Assembly (NCBI GenBank): GCA_036925085.1
Contig: JAUPFP010000017.1
Coordinates: 4,058,460-4,122,459, forward strand
Length of the DNA: 64,000 nucleotides
From: Brachycybe producta
Lineage: Eukaryota > Arthropoda > Diplopoda > Playtdesmida > Andrognathidae
Direction of reading: 5' to 3'
Shown here: positions 54,141 to 64,000 of the stretch, one piece after another
How the letters are laid out: each line of letters opens with the position of its first letter
Position numbering within the stretch: the first letter of the stretch is position 1
The notes under the pieces: model-generated
Database searches by the model: none
The model's input: the letters and a program-made list of their open reading frames with translations, nothing else
What the model was told of the DNA's origin: nothing
Position numbers and translations under genes: made by a program

Positions 54141-54686
54141 CGGAGCCCTGCTGAGGACCAAGATATTTTTTTATCTCGCCTGGACGACATAGTATCTTGT
54201 CTGGACGAGATAATAAATCTTCCTGATGAGATAATAAGTAGTGTCTGGATGGAAGGATGAATTCAGGCTATTCAGCCTTCCATCCAGACACGACTTAGCA
54301 TCTCATAGATTCTGTTTCTGGTTTCTGAGTTACCCTCTAATGTTAGGTAACTCTGAAACCAGAAACAGAATCTATATAGAATTGGAGGCACACTATACTT
54401 TTTTTTGTGAAAGTTATTAGGTGGTGTTACGTTAAATGAAGCTTCTTACAGGGGGGTCTGGGGGCTGCGCCGCCCAGAATGTAAAAAAAAAATCACGATT
54501 TAATTTTAAAAATGGTTTTGTTCCGCAACCATGTTAGGACAGTGTTCAGCCAATTCTACATAATGTACATTTTGTTTCAGGTACGTTTTAGAGTTACCCA
54601 CAATATCATTCCTTTCTTCCTGATTTGACTTACTATCTCGTCTGGACAAAATAAAAAAAACATTTTATGTCCTCAACAGGGCTCCG
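54141..54686. mobile_element. TA-flanked MITE with two internal hairpins
   Basis: 546 bp. Inverted ends CGGAGCCCTGCTGAGGAC and CGGAGCCCTGTTGAGGAC (complement), extending about 70 bp. TA on both sides. The interior holds a 16-bp perfect hairpin (54241-54256 with 54276-54291) and a 30-bp nearly perfect hairpin (54306-54334 with 54345-54375), plus repeated CTGGACGAGAT words. No coding capacity. TA fits Tc1/mariner-like or related families. Confidence 0.75.
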
Positions 54687-54879
54687 TAATTTTCAAACTG
54701 CTAAAAATGTTTATTTCTTAACAAACTGTCCTGAAAAAACTTTTAACATAATCTGTTACGAATTTTAGTTTTGAAATTAATTTGAATTTTTTCATAATGT
54801 TGACACTAAAACAACGCTTGCTTGACGATTTTCGGCCCACATTTACAAATCGTCTACGGAGCATAGCTGAGAGGTAAGG

Positions 54880-55026
54880 ACCCAGGCCCCGGCGAGGTGT
54901 GACCCAATCAAGGATATTGGCGACATCAGCTATACAGAACTGGGGCAACCCTCTGTACGATGGTACAGAGGAATGACAAAGTTCCGTGCCATTCCAAAAG
55001 GAAAATAAACGAGCCAGGATCGCTCC
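54880..55026 (-). mobile_element. L3 LTR fragment (fossil)
   Basis: On the minus strand GATCCTGGCTCG, GGAACTTTGTCAT, CCCAGTTCTG and CGCCGGGGCCTGGG follow in the same order as the first 150 bp of the L3 LTR at 5776. Opposite orientation to the L3 LTR that starts at 55317. Confidence 0.65.
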
Positions 55027-55316
55027 GGGGCTTATTGTTTCAATAGAACATGATGAAAATTCACAACTTATTTATAAAATTGAATGTAAATAATGTAATG
55101 CCTACTGTTTGGTCAAAATAAACAATATTTAAAAAAATAGAATTAATACACATAAAAATGAAACAAGTAAATTAAATAATGACAATAACCATAGTTGTAA
55201 TTATGCTATTTTACAACATCAAATTCATTGGGATAACACTCAAATTTTGTGCACAAAAAATAATTTAAAACGAAATTAAAGAAATGTCCCTCATTATGAA
55301 ACGATAAGACCAGGAG

Positions 55317-56121
55317 TGATCCTGGCTCGCTTAATTTTTTTCTGGATCGTTTGTTTTTGTTTTGGATTGGCATGAAACTTTGACGATACCAATATCCTGC
55401 CTTGGGTCACCTCATGGGTCTTCGGTCCTTTTTCCTCCCAGTCCCACCCCTTAATACAAAGAGATCGTCATGATAAGCAGTAGCATTAAGTCAATGGGGT
55501 TGTGTTTTTCAATTGTATGATTGTATTTATGACAAGTGAGTCATTTTTCTATATTTTGGTGACCACTGGTCAATCATGTTGATTAGCCAGTTTGGTTGTT
55601 ACTTGCGTTTTTGCCCAATCAGGGGATACTGAGAAAATGTTCTCAATATCCTCTTTTTGGGTATAAAAGGCCATGTATTTTAGCGTTTGTTAAGCACTTT
55701 TTGAATTGTTTACTCTAACACTGAAAGTATGCCTGATTGTGGCCAAATTCTGTACATTTTGGAAATAAATTATTATGAAGGGTAAAAAGTTCCTACGTCT
55801 TATTTTTATCTACTTCTTGGTCAGAACGAAAGTTCTTAAAATTCATCATCTCGAACTGCCAACCCAGGTGTAAACCTGAATCATCACTTCTAGATTGAAC
55901 TTCAAGGGACAACACGATCAACCAGCTTTTAACGGGCGAAAGCCCGAGGGGTAGCAGACAGCTATAAGATCCATTTTAACTGTAAAAGTTCAGCAAGGAA
56001 GAACTTGTGAGGAAACGAAAATGGATTAACTTGTTCCCTTCCTCCCAAACCAGGATAGAATAAGCGGCATAGCCAACCGCTTTTTGGTAAATTCTATTCC
56101 CCACGAAGGTGGTTCGTTACA
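55317..56121 (+). mobile_element. L3 LTR, uninterrupted copy (fossil)
   Basis: 805 bp, TGATCCTGGCTC...GGTTCGTTACA. Promoter TATAAAAGG near 55664, signal AATAAA near 55766, U5 from 'aggtgtaaacctg' with hairpins CGGGC-GAAA-GCCCG (55933-55946), GAGGAA...TTCCTC and AGCGG-catagccaa-CCGCT (56063-56081) inside ATAGAAT...ATTCTAT. Family is related to the gypsy 2 LTR. No target duplication can be read. Confidence 0.75.
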
Positions 56122-56739
56122 ATTAAAAAACACAAAAACACAAAAACTTCATAAATTTAAGATCTGAAACTGAAGGTCTTTGCCATCAATATTACAATCT
56201 AATACAATTCCTCAAATTCCATTAAAACCTTTGTTTTCTACTGATCATATATAAACAGTTTTCTTATTGCTTTATCAATTTGAGTATTGGTGTTCTTTTT
56301 ACAACAGCTTAATCTCTACTTTTTCCTGTAGCTCGTCACTGCCCTCGATCGCGTGCTAACCACAGGAGGAAGATTCAAGTTACCAAAGTAGACAAATGGT
56401 GATGGATCGTAGTCGTCCTCCTGAGTAGGGGTGTAATCTTTAGAAGGATGGCTACCATCCACTTCTGGTTGATGTATTGTTTCTTCTTCATGATTCAAGT
56501 CTTGTTGCTCGGTAAGGGATCCATAAGTCTTCTTGCCCTATGATATCTCCGGCCTGCTCAGAGAAAGGTTAGTTACCAAACATAAAGACAATGCAGTTTC
56601 ATATTATAAACACTTTTATTCATCCTTACATTGAAACACAAACATTACAAGAATGAACATTGAATAATTAAATGTGCGTCCACGTGCCCATGATGTGATA
56701 CGGAATAGAATCGACATAGTACAAAAAGCTGAGCGAAAA

Positions 56740-59700
56740 AGTGTTTGAATTTTCTGAATTTGAAAAATTACTCTGCAAGCAGCCATAAAGGCCTATGGCA
56801 GAGGAACAAGAGTCCAAGCGCAGCATAGAAAATGCATTGTCAAAACCAGAAAATATAAAACCCCATTGATATAAACCCAACAACAATTTCAATATTTTTA
56901 ATGCTGCAAACATATGCATTGTCAAAACAAAACAAAATTATGCCTCCCATAAAATACATTTTTCCTGCACAAAATCCCCAGCAAGCGAGTTCCATTGTCG
57001 AATTGCCCTAGGAACAAATGAACAGTAATAAAAAACTGTTCATGCAAAAATCTCTCCAACTTTGTTAGAGTGGTCACCCCTAACCAAATATAATGCCATG
57101 CAAAGTTTCCTTGAAGTAGGTTTAGGGCAAGAGCCTTCTAGCATTCGATTAAAGATATTAAGACTAAAATCAAAACATCTTGCAAGTAAACTATCCCAAC
57201 CAAGCTCTGAAAGCATTTTAGTTACACTGTCAGCATATACATATTTACCACAAACAAACCTAGCAGCCCTGTGTTGGACCATTTCTATGAAGTGAGCTAA
57301 GTCTGCAGTGTGGGGATTCCACACGGAGCTGCAGTATTCTAGATGGGGATGTACTAATGATTGATATGCTATACATTTTACCTCCCTGAGACACCTTCTT
57401 AGAACGTGTTGACTAAACCTTAGCATCTGCATAGACTTGGAAATAATCTGTTCGACATGCAGCTTCCAAGAAAGTGGAATGGCCCCTATTCTATATGGAA
57501 ATATTATTGGATTCCTTCCCCTAGCTACCCTCATTACACAAGATTTTTCCTTATTAAGTTGAAGTTGCCATTTAAAACACCATGCCTCTATTGCTTTCAA
57601 GTCCCTATCAATAATATGGCAATCATTGTCAGAGGTAACCTCACGATAAATTATTGTATCATCTGCAAATAGCCGGCAATTGCTGCTAAATTGACTGCTG
57701 AGGTCATTGATATATAAAAGAAACAGAAGTGAACCCAACACACTATCCTGAGGAACTCCTGCTGTAACCCATATCCAGTCAGATTCAGACCCACCTGCAA
57801 CAACCCTTTGTTTCCTATCACTCAAAAAAGAATGCACCCATTTATACACCTGTTCACCCAATCCATACCCACTAATTTTTGTCATTAGTTTTGAGTGAGA
57901 AACTGCATCAAATGCTTTGTAGAGATCAAGAAAAACCACATGAACACCCCTAAGAAACCCATGCTGGTTATCACACAAAAGATTGTTTTCCATAAGAAAA
58001 TTCATTGAGGAGGAATATATAACATGTTCAAGGACCTTGCAAACTATCGAGGTTAAAGACAAGGGTTTGTAATTAGTTACCTGAGACTTGTCTCCTGATT
58101 TAAAAATTGGACTAATGTTAGCTAATTTCTACATATCTGGTACAACACCTACATCTAAACTCTGTTGAAAAATTAACTGAAGGTATGGACCCAACTCTTG
58201 TGCAAGATTTTTTAAACTGATAGCATACATCCCATCTGGACCACAGTTTTTATTTCAGTCTAATTTTAGAAGTTGCTTGACTATCCAATCTGCAGTTATT
58301 ACAATTTGATCCATGCAAATAGAAGTTGAAAGAAAACCCTTCTGTGGTATGCCATCATCAACTGTGAAGACCTTCTTGTATTGTTCATTTAATAAGGTAG
58401 CTTTCCCTACTGGATCTGAAACAAGTTTTCTATTTGTGTCAACCAGAAAAGGAATAGATTCTCTACTTCGCCTAGAGTTCTTGATGTAATGCCAAAATAA
58501 TTCTGTGTCCATTTTTAACCATTCTAAAAGCGTTTTTGTTTTAAAATGTCATGAGCTAACAAGATTTCCCGTTTCGCTACTGTGTGTGCAATACGGAATT
58601 CATCGGAATTTACTAAATTTGGGTTATTTCTAGCCCTATTCCTCCATAAGCATTGCTTACGAAGAGCCCTTTTAACTTTGCTAGTGAACCATACTGGTGT
58701 GGCACAGTCCCTAACTAAATTGGTTGGAATAAAGGAGAAAGACCCACTTAAAATTAAACTATGAAATCGTGACCAATTCCAATTCACATTTTGTGGATGA
58801 AAACGTTCTTTAAATTTATGAAAATTATCTATCAAATGTGACTTAAAACTATCTCAATAACATTTGTTAAAAAGAAACACTACTCTTTTAACCTCAGAAA
58901 TTTTTTCCACACATACATTAACATTAACATCACATAAGACCATCTGATGATCACGAATTCCCCCTGATACCCTAACATTGGATAATAACTCCGGACTATT
59001 AGTCAGTAGTACATCAAGAATTTTGTCATTTATGGTCGGTTTAGTCACAACCTGTTCCATTGAATAATCTAAAAATGAAACTGCTAATGGCCCGTCACTG
59101 CCACTGATCACCGTTTGCATTTCCCAGTTGATGTTTGAAAAATTTACATCACCTCCTAAAATAATGGTTGGGCTATGGTATTTATGATGAAGAGTGTCCA
59201 AAGAAGTTCTTACACTAGTAATATCTGCTATGGAGGATCCCGGTGGCCGATAGAAAGAATATACCTTTACTAACACCCTTACTAACACCCTTCTTACCCT
59301 TACTAATACCTTGCTTCTTACCCTTGCTAACACCCTCCTGAGCTGCATTTACATTCCCTACACTTGCTTTCTTAGACTTCTCAGACCCCTTGCACCTCTG
59401 CTTTATATTTACACTTTCTCCTACCTCCACAGATTCCAGTGATAATTCCCTAAAAACATTAAACCTGTTCTTTACTGGAGTACATTCTGAAGCTAGAGCT
59501 GGCCTAACCTTTCTTCTCTCTTTTTCTAAAACAACTCCCCAACCTACACCCCCAGTATCATGCTTAAGGGGTGTAGCAAAAGGTATAGATTCCTTGCTGT
59601 GAGAAGGGCCTGGCTGTGACTCAAACACAGCCAGCCTCTCCCTCAGCCAAGCCACCTCTACCTCAAGCTGCACCACCTTCTCCCTCAACTCATCTTCAAC

Positions 59701-60400
59701 ACCCTTCCCAGACTCAACCCGTTTCCCAGACTACCTGCTTCCCAATCTTAACTCTCCTAACAGTTTCAACTAGTTTCCCAACCTGAACTTGTTTCCCAGA
59801 CCTAGTGTTAACCATACTAACTATCTAACAAATTTAGTTCCTAAAAACTCTGAATTAGAAACTAGATTCAAAATAAAATGGCAATAAGAGAAATTTATGA
59901 AGTTTGATTTGTATTTATCTAGTATACCTTTTCCAAATAGATATGCAAAACAATGAGAAATTAGCGTTTTTTGGCAAAACGTTGATATCTCTCAAACATA
60001 TGTTCAGATTTTCAATCTGATTACACCAGCGTGTTTAGCAGGCAAAGTTCTATTGGATTCAACAATAAAATCACCTCAGAACTAAAGAAATAATTGTGAA
60101 CCAAACAAAAAATGGGAAAAAATGGCACCTTTTACAAAAAAAAAACATTAATTAAAAAGTTTATATGATAAAAACTAATTATCCAAGTTGAAATCCGATT
60201 ACAGAAACGAGTTCAGCAGGCCAAATACTATCAGAAACAGTGAAGATTTAACTTGGATGTCAGAAGTGAGTTAGTTTAAATGGCCAAAAACTGAAAGCAA
60301 TGTGCAAAACTAAAAATGTGGTTTCCAAGATGGCGGCAAACAAAGAAAATTTTCAAGCCTAAATTGTGTTTTAGTAAAAACGTTATAGCTTAAAAACTAC
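56740..60400 (-). mobile_element. CR1-type LINE copy C, internally deleted
   Basis: Minus strand. Three 5' UTR monomers (about 59830-60400, YY1-like block at 60325-60337), ORF1 N-terminal half (59215-59820), then a large deletion joining the ORF1 Lys/Gly repeats (VSKGKKG) to the endonuclease block SFYRPPGSS near 59260. The rest of ORF2 (57040-59260) is broken by frame changes. It shares with copy B the 69-nt RT deletion. GVPQ reads GVPQDS, LGP reads LGS. 5'-truncated within the first monomer. Confidence 0.85.
57040..59260 (-). pseudogene. CR1-C ORF2 remnant (endonuclease end and reverse transcriptase)
   Basis: Segments: 58854-59260 (SFYRPPGSS, GGDVNFSN, end of endonuclease), 58524-58835, 58255-58512 and 57040-58062 (RT with FLRGVHVVFLDLYKAFD, SDRKQRVVAGG, FADDTIIYRE). 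Stops and small indels separate them, and a further stretch before ISWKLHVEQ is missing relative to copy A. Confidence 0.8.
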
Positions 60401-60593
60401 CAAGAACAAAGAGGGGCATGGTAATTTTATACCTTGGACCTGTGTACACCAACGAGGTGTAACCAGGTCCAAGTGACCATGGTCCTAAGGGTATTGATAT
60501 AGAAAGGTTTAAATAGAAGGAGGGAGGGACAAGTATGAGTCATGCACTCCCAAGATGGTGTTCTGGGAGGATCACGACTCACTGGGTGTTACA

Positions 60594-61135
60594 CTATCTT
60601 GAAAATGTATGTTTGTTTTTATTCTACAATTTTACTGCCTATGGCATATTGCCTAGAGTTGCTTATTCAGAAGTACAGGCTCTTAAGATGTCTCAGTTTA
60701 GAGTCAAAATGTTAGCAATTGTTTATTAAAATTTTTATTAAATTCAAAATTTATGGCTTTTTTATATTTCTGATTAAAAATTTTTTTTTATTGAAATCAG
60801 AATAATTTTAGACTTTTCAAAAAAAAGAATATTTTTATATTAATTTATCTGAACATTAACTATGCACTGTGAATAAGTGAAGTGTGGCAGCTATTTTATT
60901 TTAAAATGAAGAAAACTTCAGCATGCGATTGCTTTGCATGTAGATGACACTGAATTATGCACACTGAAATTTTAATAAATTAGTCACTTTACGTACTTGA
61001 TTATGCTAGGTTTCTGGTAATTGTATCTATCTGCCAGATGTAGCTTAACATGTTGGATATTGTTTGGTGAACTCTATATAAAATAAACGTTTAATTATTT
61101 AATAACAGTAAAAAATATTAATTAGAAAAACTCAC
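60594..61135. other. AT-rich intron sequence
   Basis: No recognisable gene or element; contains the donor side of the intron after the exon at 61136-61255. Confidence 0.5.
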
Positions 61136-61255
61136 CGAATCTAATATGCCATTTTTGAGCAGAGTAAAACATTCTAAAAGACGCTTATGTAAAGGTTGAA
61201 CAGTAGTTGGTGCCAGTCGACCGTGTAGAGTCAAACCGCCATCTAATATTTGCAC
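61136..61255 (-). CDS. Host exon, unassigned helical segment
   Basis: 120-nt minus-strand exon. Acceptor 'tattttaatag', donor TTAGATTCG|GTGAGT, both strong; phase 0 to phase 0, and only this frame is open. It reads VQILDGGLTLHGRLAPTT, then PLHKRLLECFTLLKNGILDS, likely helical. It lies upstream of the exon at 52298-52454 on the same strand, but that exon needs two carried nucleotides, so at least one exon between them has not been found if they are one gene. Domain not recognised. Confidence 0.5.
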
Positions 61256-61597
61256 CTATTAAAATACATTAAAAAGACATATTACAGGTGATGGGGCAAA
61301 AATAAAATTTTGAAATAACATAAAGCAATATAAAGTAAATGAAGAAAGAAGAAAATTCAACACTGTAAAATCATCGAAGTGAATTGTATGGGTACATTTT
61401 CTATTCCATCACAAGTCAAACAAGCCCTGCCAGTCTTAGTCACCGATTTTGATAAAAATTAAGCCATTTGTAGTCATGACAAAATAACTAGATGCCTGTT
61501 TTATTTGGCCATATCACCATTATTTTTTGAGGAAAAATCCCAAAACTCAAATGTCAGGCAAAAAATACGTTTTATCGAACATTTTTAAATTTGATAT
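61256..61597. other. Unclassified intron sequence
   Basis: AT-rich, no feature supported. Confidence 0.5.
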
Positions 61598-62480
61598 TCA
61601 ATTTAACTTAACTCAATATATCTGCAATCAGTGCGAAAGCCACGGGGTAGGGTTATAATTCCCTAAAACCATAACAACAACGCACCATACAACCCGCCAA
61701 AACCATAGCCTAGGGGTTAAACAACTCCCGCTTGTCCCTCCCTCCTCTCTGAATCACACTTCTGACGCACATCGAAGTGTCGGAGTGATACACTTAGGAC
61801 CATGGTCACTTGGACCTTGGTTACACCTCGTAGGTGTACACAGGTCCAAGGTATAAAAGGACCGTGTTCCTCTTTGTTCCTCGTCCTTGTCTTGCTCTCT
61901 TTTGTACTAAGTTAGATCTTTATCCGTATCAGATCATGGGCATGAGGACGCACCTTTGATATTCAATATTCATCCTTGTAAACTAAGTGTGTCCGTACCA
62001 GGATGAAGAAAAAGTGTTTATAATGAAAAACAGCATTGTCTCAATGTTTGGTAACTAATCACATCTCTACAGAAGCCGGAGACACCATAAAGCAGGAGAC
62101 ATACGATCCTGAAGCAGCTACAACATATTCTTCTATTGGTAAACGTAACAGGAGAAGATGTATATCAGCGTCAACGAGAAAAGATGGCCACCATCCTTCT
62201 GCACAGATTTCACCCCATGCAGGAGGATGATTGCAATTGATCGCCATCCTATCACTTCTGCAACTCGAATCTTCTTCATGCGGTCACCGCACGATCAGGA
62301 GAAGAAACGAGTTGCAGAAAACACCATCTTCAAGTGGGTAAAATTAGGAGGCTCCCATATGTATTAGAATAAAATTCCATAGTTTAATTACATTCGGGAA
62401 GAAACACCACAATTGTGCACCAGGAATAATATTAAAAAGATTAAAAAAATCAAAGATATTAAATTTCGAACATTTTAAGA
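61598..62480 (-). mobile_element. CR1-E-type 3' fragment split by an L1 LTR
   Basis: 61598-61670 ('atctgcaatcagtgcgaaag') matches the 3' UTR end of CR1-E at about 20590-20640, and 62360-62430 ('ataaaattccatagtttaat', 'cattcgggaagaaac') matches its ORF2 end at about 20730-20770. The L1 LTR lies between, so it was inserted into a short CR1 copy. Confidence 0.55.
61683..62346 (+). mobile_element. LTR, family L1 copy 5 (fossil)
   Basis: Plus-strand copy with GCCAAAACCATAGCC, the promoter palindrome (here CTTGGACCTTGGTTACACCT and complement), GGTATAAAAGGACC and the U5 hairpins. Both ends are decayed; the only L1 copy in this orientation. Confidence 0.75.
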
Positions 62481-62504
62481 AAAACGCATTTTCCATCAGA
62501 CGTC

Positions 62505-64000
62505 TGAACCTAAAGAATTCTTGTCTCCAAATTCCTGTTTAGAAAGGCAGTGTCCCATCCAGGGATACTTGGATGGTGTATCGACGATCTTACGGCCATC
62601 TCTCCATTCAAGAGACTAGCCCACTTGCACCTACCATAGAGTAGGAACATATCTGTTCCCTTCTCCCTCCAAATCTCACAAGGGAGATGCACCACCTTCA
62701 TGGGGCCTAACGTTCTCCTTGACAACCTCAATGTCCTAATCCAGGCTTTATGCACCCTGAACATCAAATGTCTGGGGTATCCTCAGTCAGAGGATCTACT
62801 GGGGCTGAGGGGCATCTTCATCACTGGTAGGCAGACTAAGTCCAAGATAGGCTGAGGTAGCAACACTTGAGAGGTTGGAAAGCCCTCTGCCAGACTCCAG
62901 CTTATCTTCAGCATTGCTGTTGACACACATGCTCTGCCATGGTGCATTGGTCTGGCATGTTATAGACCGGACTGTTGGGAAAAAGATTATCAATTCCCAT
63001 ATGTGGCTCATTCTCAAACAGTAGTTGATACTGAGAAATACCAGTACTTTCCTGAACAGCCATGTTGTAGGCCCACATGGCAGGTTGTATCCAACCAATC
63101 ACATTGCTCCTTGAGTGGATCAAAGCAATTCTTATTTTCCCATTACGGTGTTGTTGGTATGTTCTATAACCACATTAGATTGTGGATGGTACATTGCCAT
63201 GTAGTGATGCACACTCCTGGAACTTAAGTAGGACTTAGCTTGAGAACTAAGACCCATGATCCGAGACAAAACCCTTGGGTGTCCTAAACACCAATAGGAT
63301 CCCATCCATCAGGAACTTTACTACACTAGTGGCTGTAGCCCTTTATACCACATTTGCCATGCCATAGCAAGTGCAGTAATCCACTATAATCAACATATAG
63401 GTGACTCCACACACTGATGCAGCAAATGGGCCTACAAAGTCCATTCCCCAGGTGTGAACTGGGTACTGCGGAAGTATCGGTAGCATAAACTCTTGACTGT
63501 GAGTGTAGTGCCTGGCTTCCTGAAACACCAGGCATGACTGAATGTAATCAGTTGTGTCACACTTCATGCCAACACAGTAGAAGCGTGAGCACAGATGTTG
63601 GTATTTTTTGAACACTTCAAAGTGACCAGCTTCAGGGCAGTCATGCAAATTTCGCAAACAGATTGCTCAACATGACAGTAGTACTACCAACTCCTGTAGA
63701 AATGTGATGACGTACAGCAGTCCATCCACCATCACAAACATGGACTGAATGTTCGACCTGGGATCAGTGAAGAGTTCGTTCTTCACATGGGAACACCAGC
63801 TATTGCTGCTGTTACAACACCCAGTGGACCTCAGAATGGACTTGGTAAATGACATCACCCATGTCAGCTTTGACATGCTCAGGTAAAGAAGGATTCACAA
63901 CTTCTTTCGCTAGATACCAATGCAGTCAGCATCATGAAGTTTCCCCTTTTTGAACTGCCAATGCCCCAACCTGCCTTGCCAGTTCTTAGCTGTCTACAGA
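62505..64000 (-). mobile_element. Ty3/gypsy-type integrase remnant 4 (fossil)
   Basis: Minus strand, runs off the window. Integrase zinc-binding part near 63640-63530 (LHDCPEAGHF) and core start near 63440 (WGMDFVGPFA), core end and C-terminal part near 63123-62960 (GWIQPAMWAYNMAVQ), and a possible integrase tail to 62510. Many breaks; an old fossil. Confidence 0.7.

Larger units (their letters stand above)
56305..60593 (-). mobile_element. LTR, family L1 copy 4, split by CR1-C (fossil)
   Basis: 56305-56739 and 60401-60593 are the two halves of an L1 LTR, each matching the LTR at 25178-25862 in order. The promoter palindrome (CTTGGACCTG...CAGGTCCAAG) is in the right half. CR1-C is inserted a few bases downstream of the TATA region. 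More diverged than copies 1-3. Confidence 0.75.

Overview
This is a stretch of metazoan, almost certainly invertebrate, nuclear genome. It is AT-rich and made mostly of transposable elements that have landed inside the introns of one host gene. The evidence is exon/intron structure with GT-AG and one GC-AG splice junction, CR1-type LINEs whose ORF1 carries an SGNH esterase domain, Ty3/gypsy-type LTR fossils, hAT and TTAA/TA-type non-autonomous DNA elements, and no bacterial gene organisation. The species cannot be named from the sequence.

Host gene: six short minus-strand exons (61136-61255, 52298-52454, 29612-29693, 29391-29546, 29233-29318, 4958-5225). The last five keep one open frame with matching splice phases. 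They encode a serine/proline-rich linker with at least two P-x-L/I-P-x-K type sites (PPPALPKRQ, KPPPIPLKKN), the kind bound by CRK SH3 domains. The best guess is the proline-rich middle of a C3G/RAPGEF1-like Rap exchange factor. Two of its introns are about 23-24 kb and full of transposons; two others are only 65 and 72 bp.

Layout: 0-1.4 kb, 5' end of a CR1 (D). 1.7-4.5 kb, a tRNA-like fossil, RTE-like tails and three tandem CAG-rich inverted-repeat units. 5.0-5.2 kb, host exon. 5.8-8.7 kb, an LTR split by two solo LTRs of other families, then another LTR. 9.1-11.3 kb, an unrecognised GC-rich coding-like block. 12.7-15.8 kb, gypsy gag/protease fossil. 15.8-24.6 kb, two CR1 copies (A, E), E split by a TIR element with minisatellite arms. 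25.2-28.3 kb, an LTR with a tRNA-Ala-like primer site, a tandem repeat, and a second TIR element of the same design. 29.2-29.7 kb, three host exons. 30.1-38.4 kb, a long gypsy fossil with extra ORFs and a 923-bp LTR. 38.5-41.7 kb, a hAT element with a perfect 8-bp target duplication, carrying CR1-F and splitting another gypsy fossil (to about 44 kb). 44-49.5 kb, CR1-B inside a solo LTR. 52.3 kb, host exon. 52.6-54.7 kb, MITEs. 55.3-60.6 kb, an LTR and another LTR split by CR1-C. 61.2 kb, host exon. 61.6-64 kb, an LTR inside a CR1 piece and a gypsy integrase fossil.

Most notable: (1) two TIR elements with unrelated minisatellite arms share the same tRNA-like core and CCCAGGTA-type ends; (2) hairpins in the long U5 of related LTRs are kept by compensating base changes; (3) the CR1 5' UTR is built from tandem monomers carrying a YY1-like site; (4) two CR1 copies share a 69-nt deletion inside the reverse transcriptase, pointing to a deletion subfamily that still spread.
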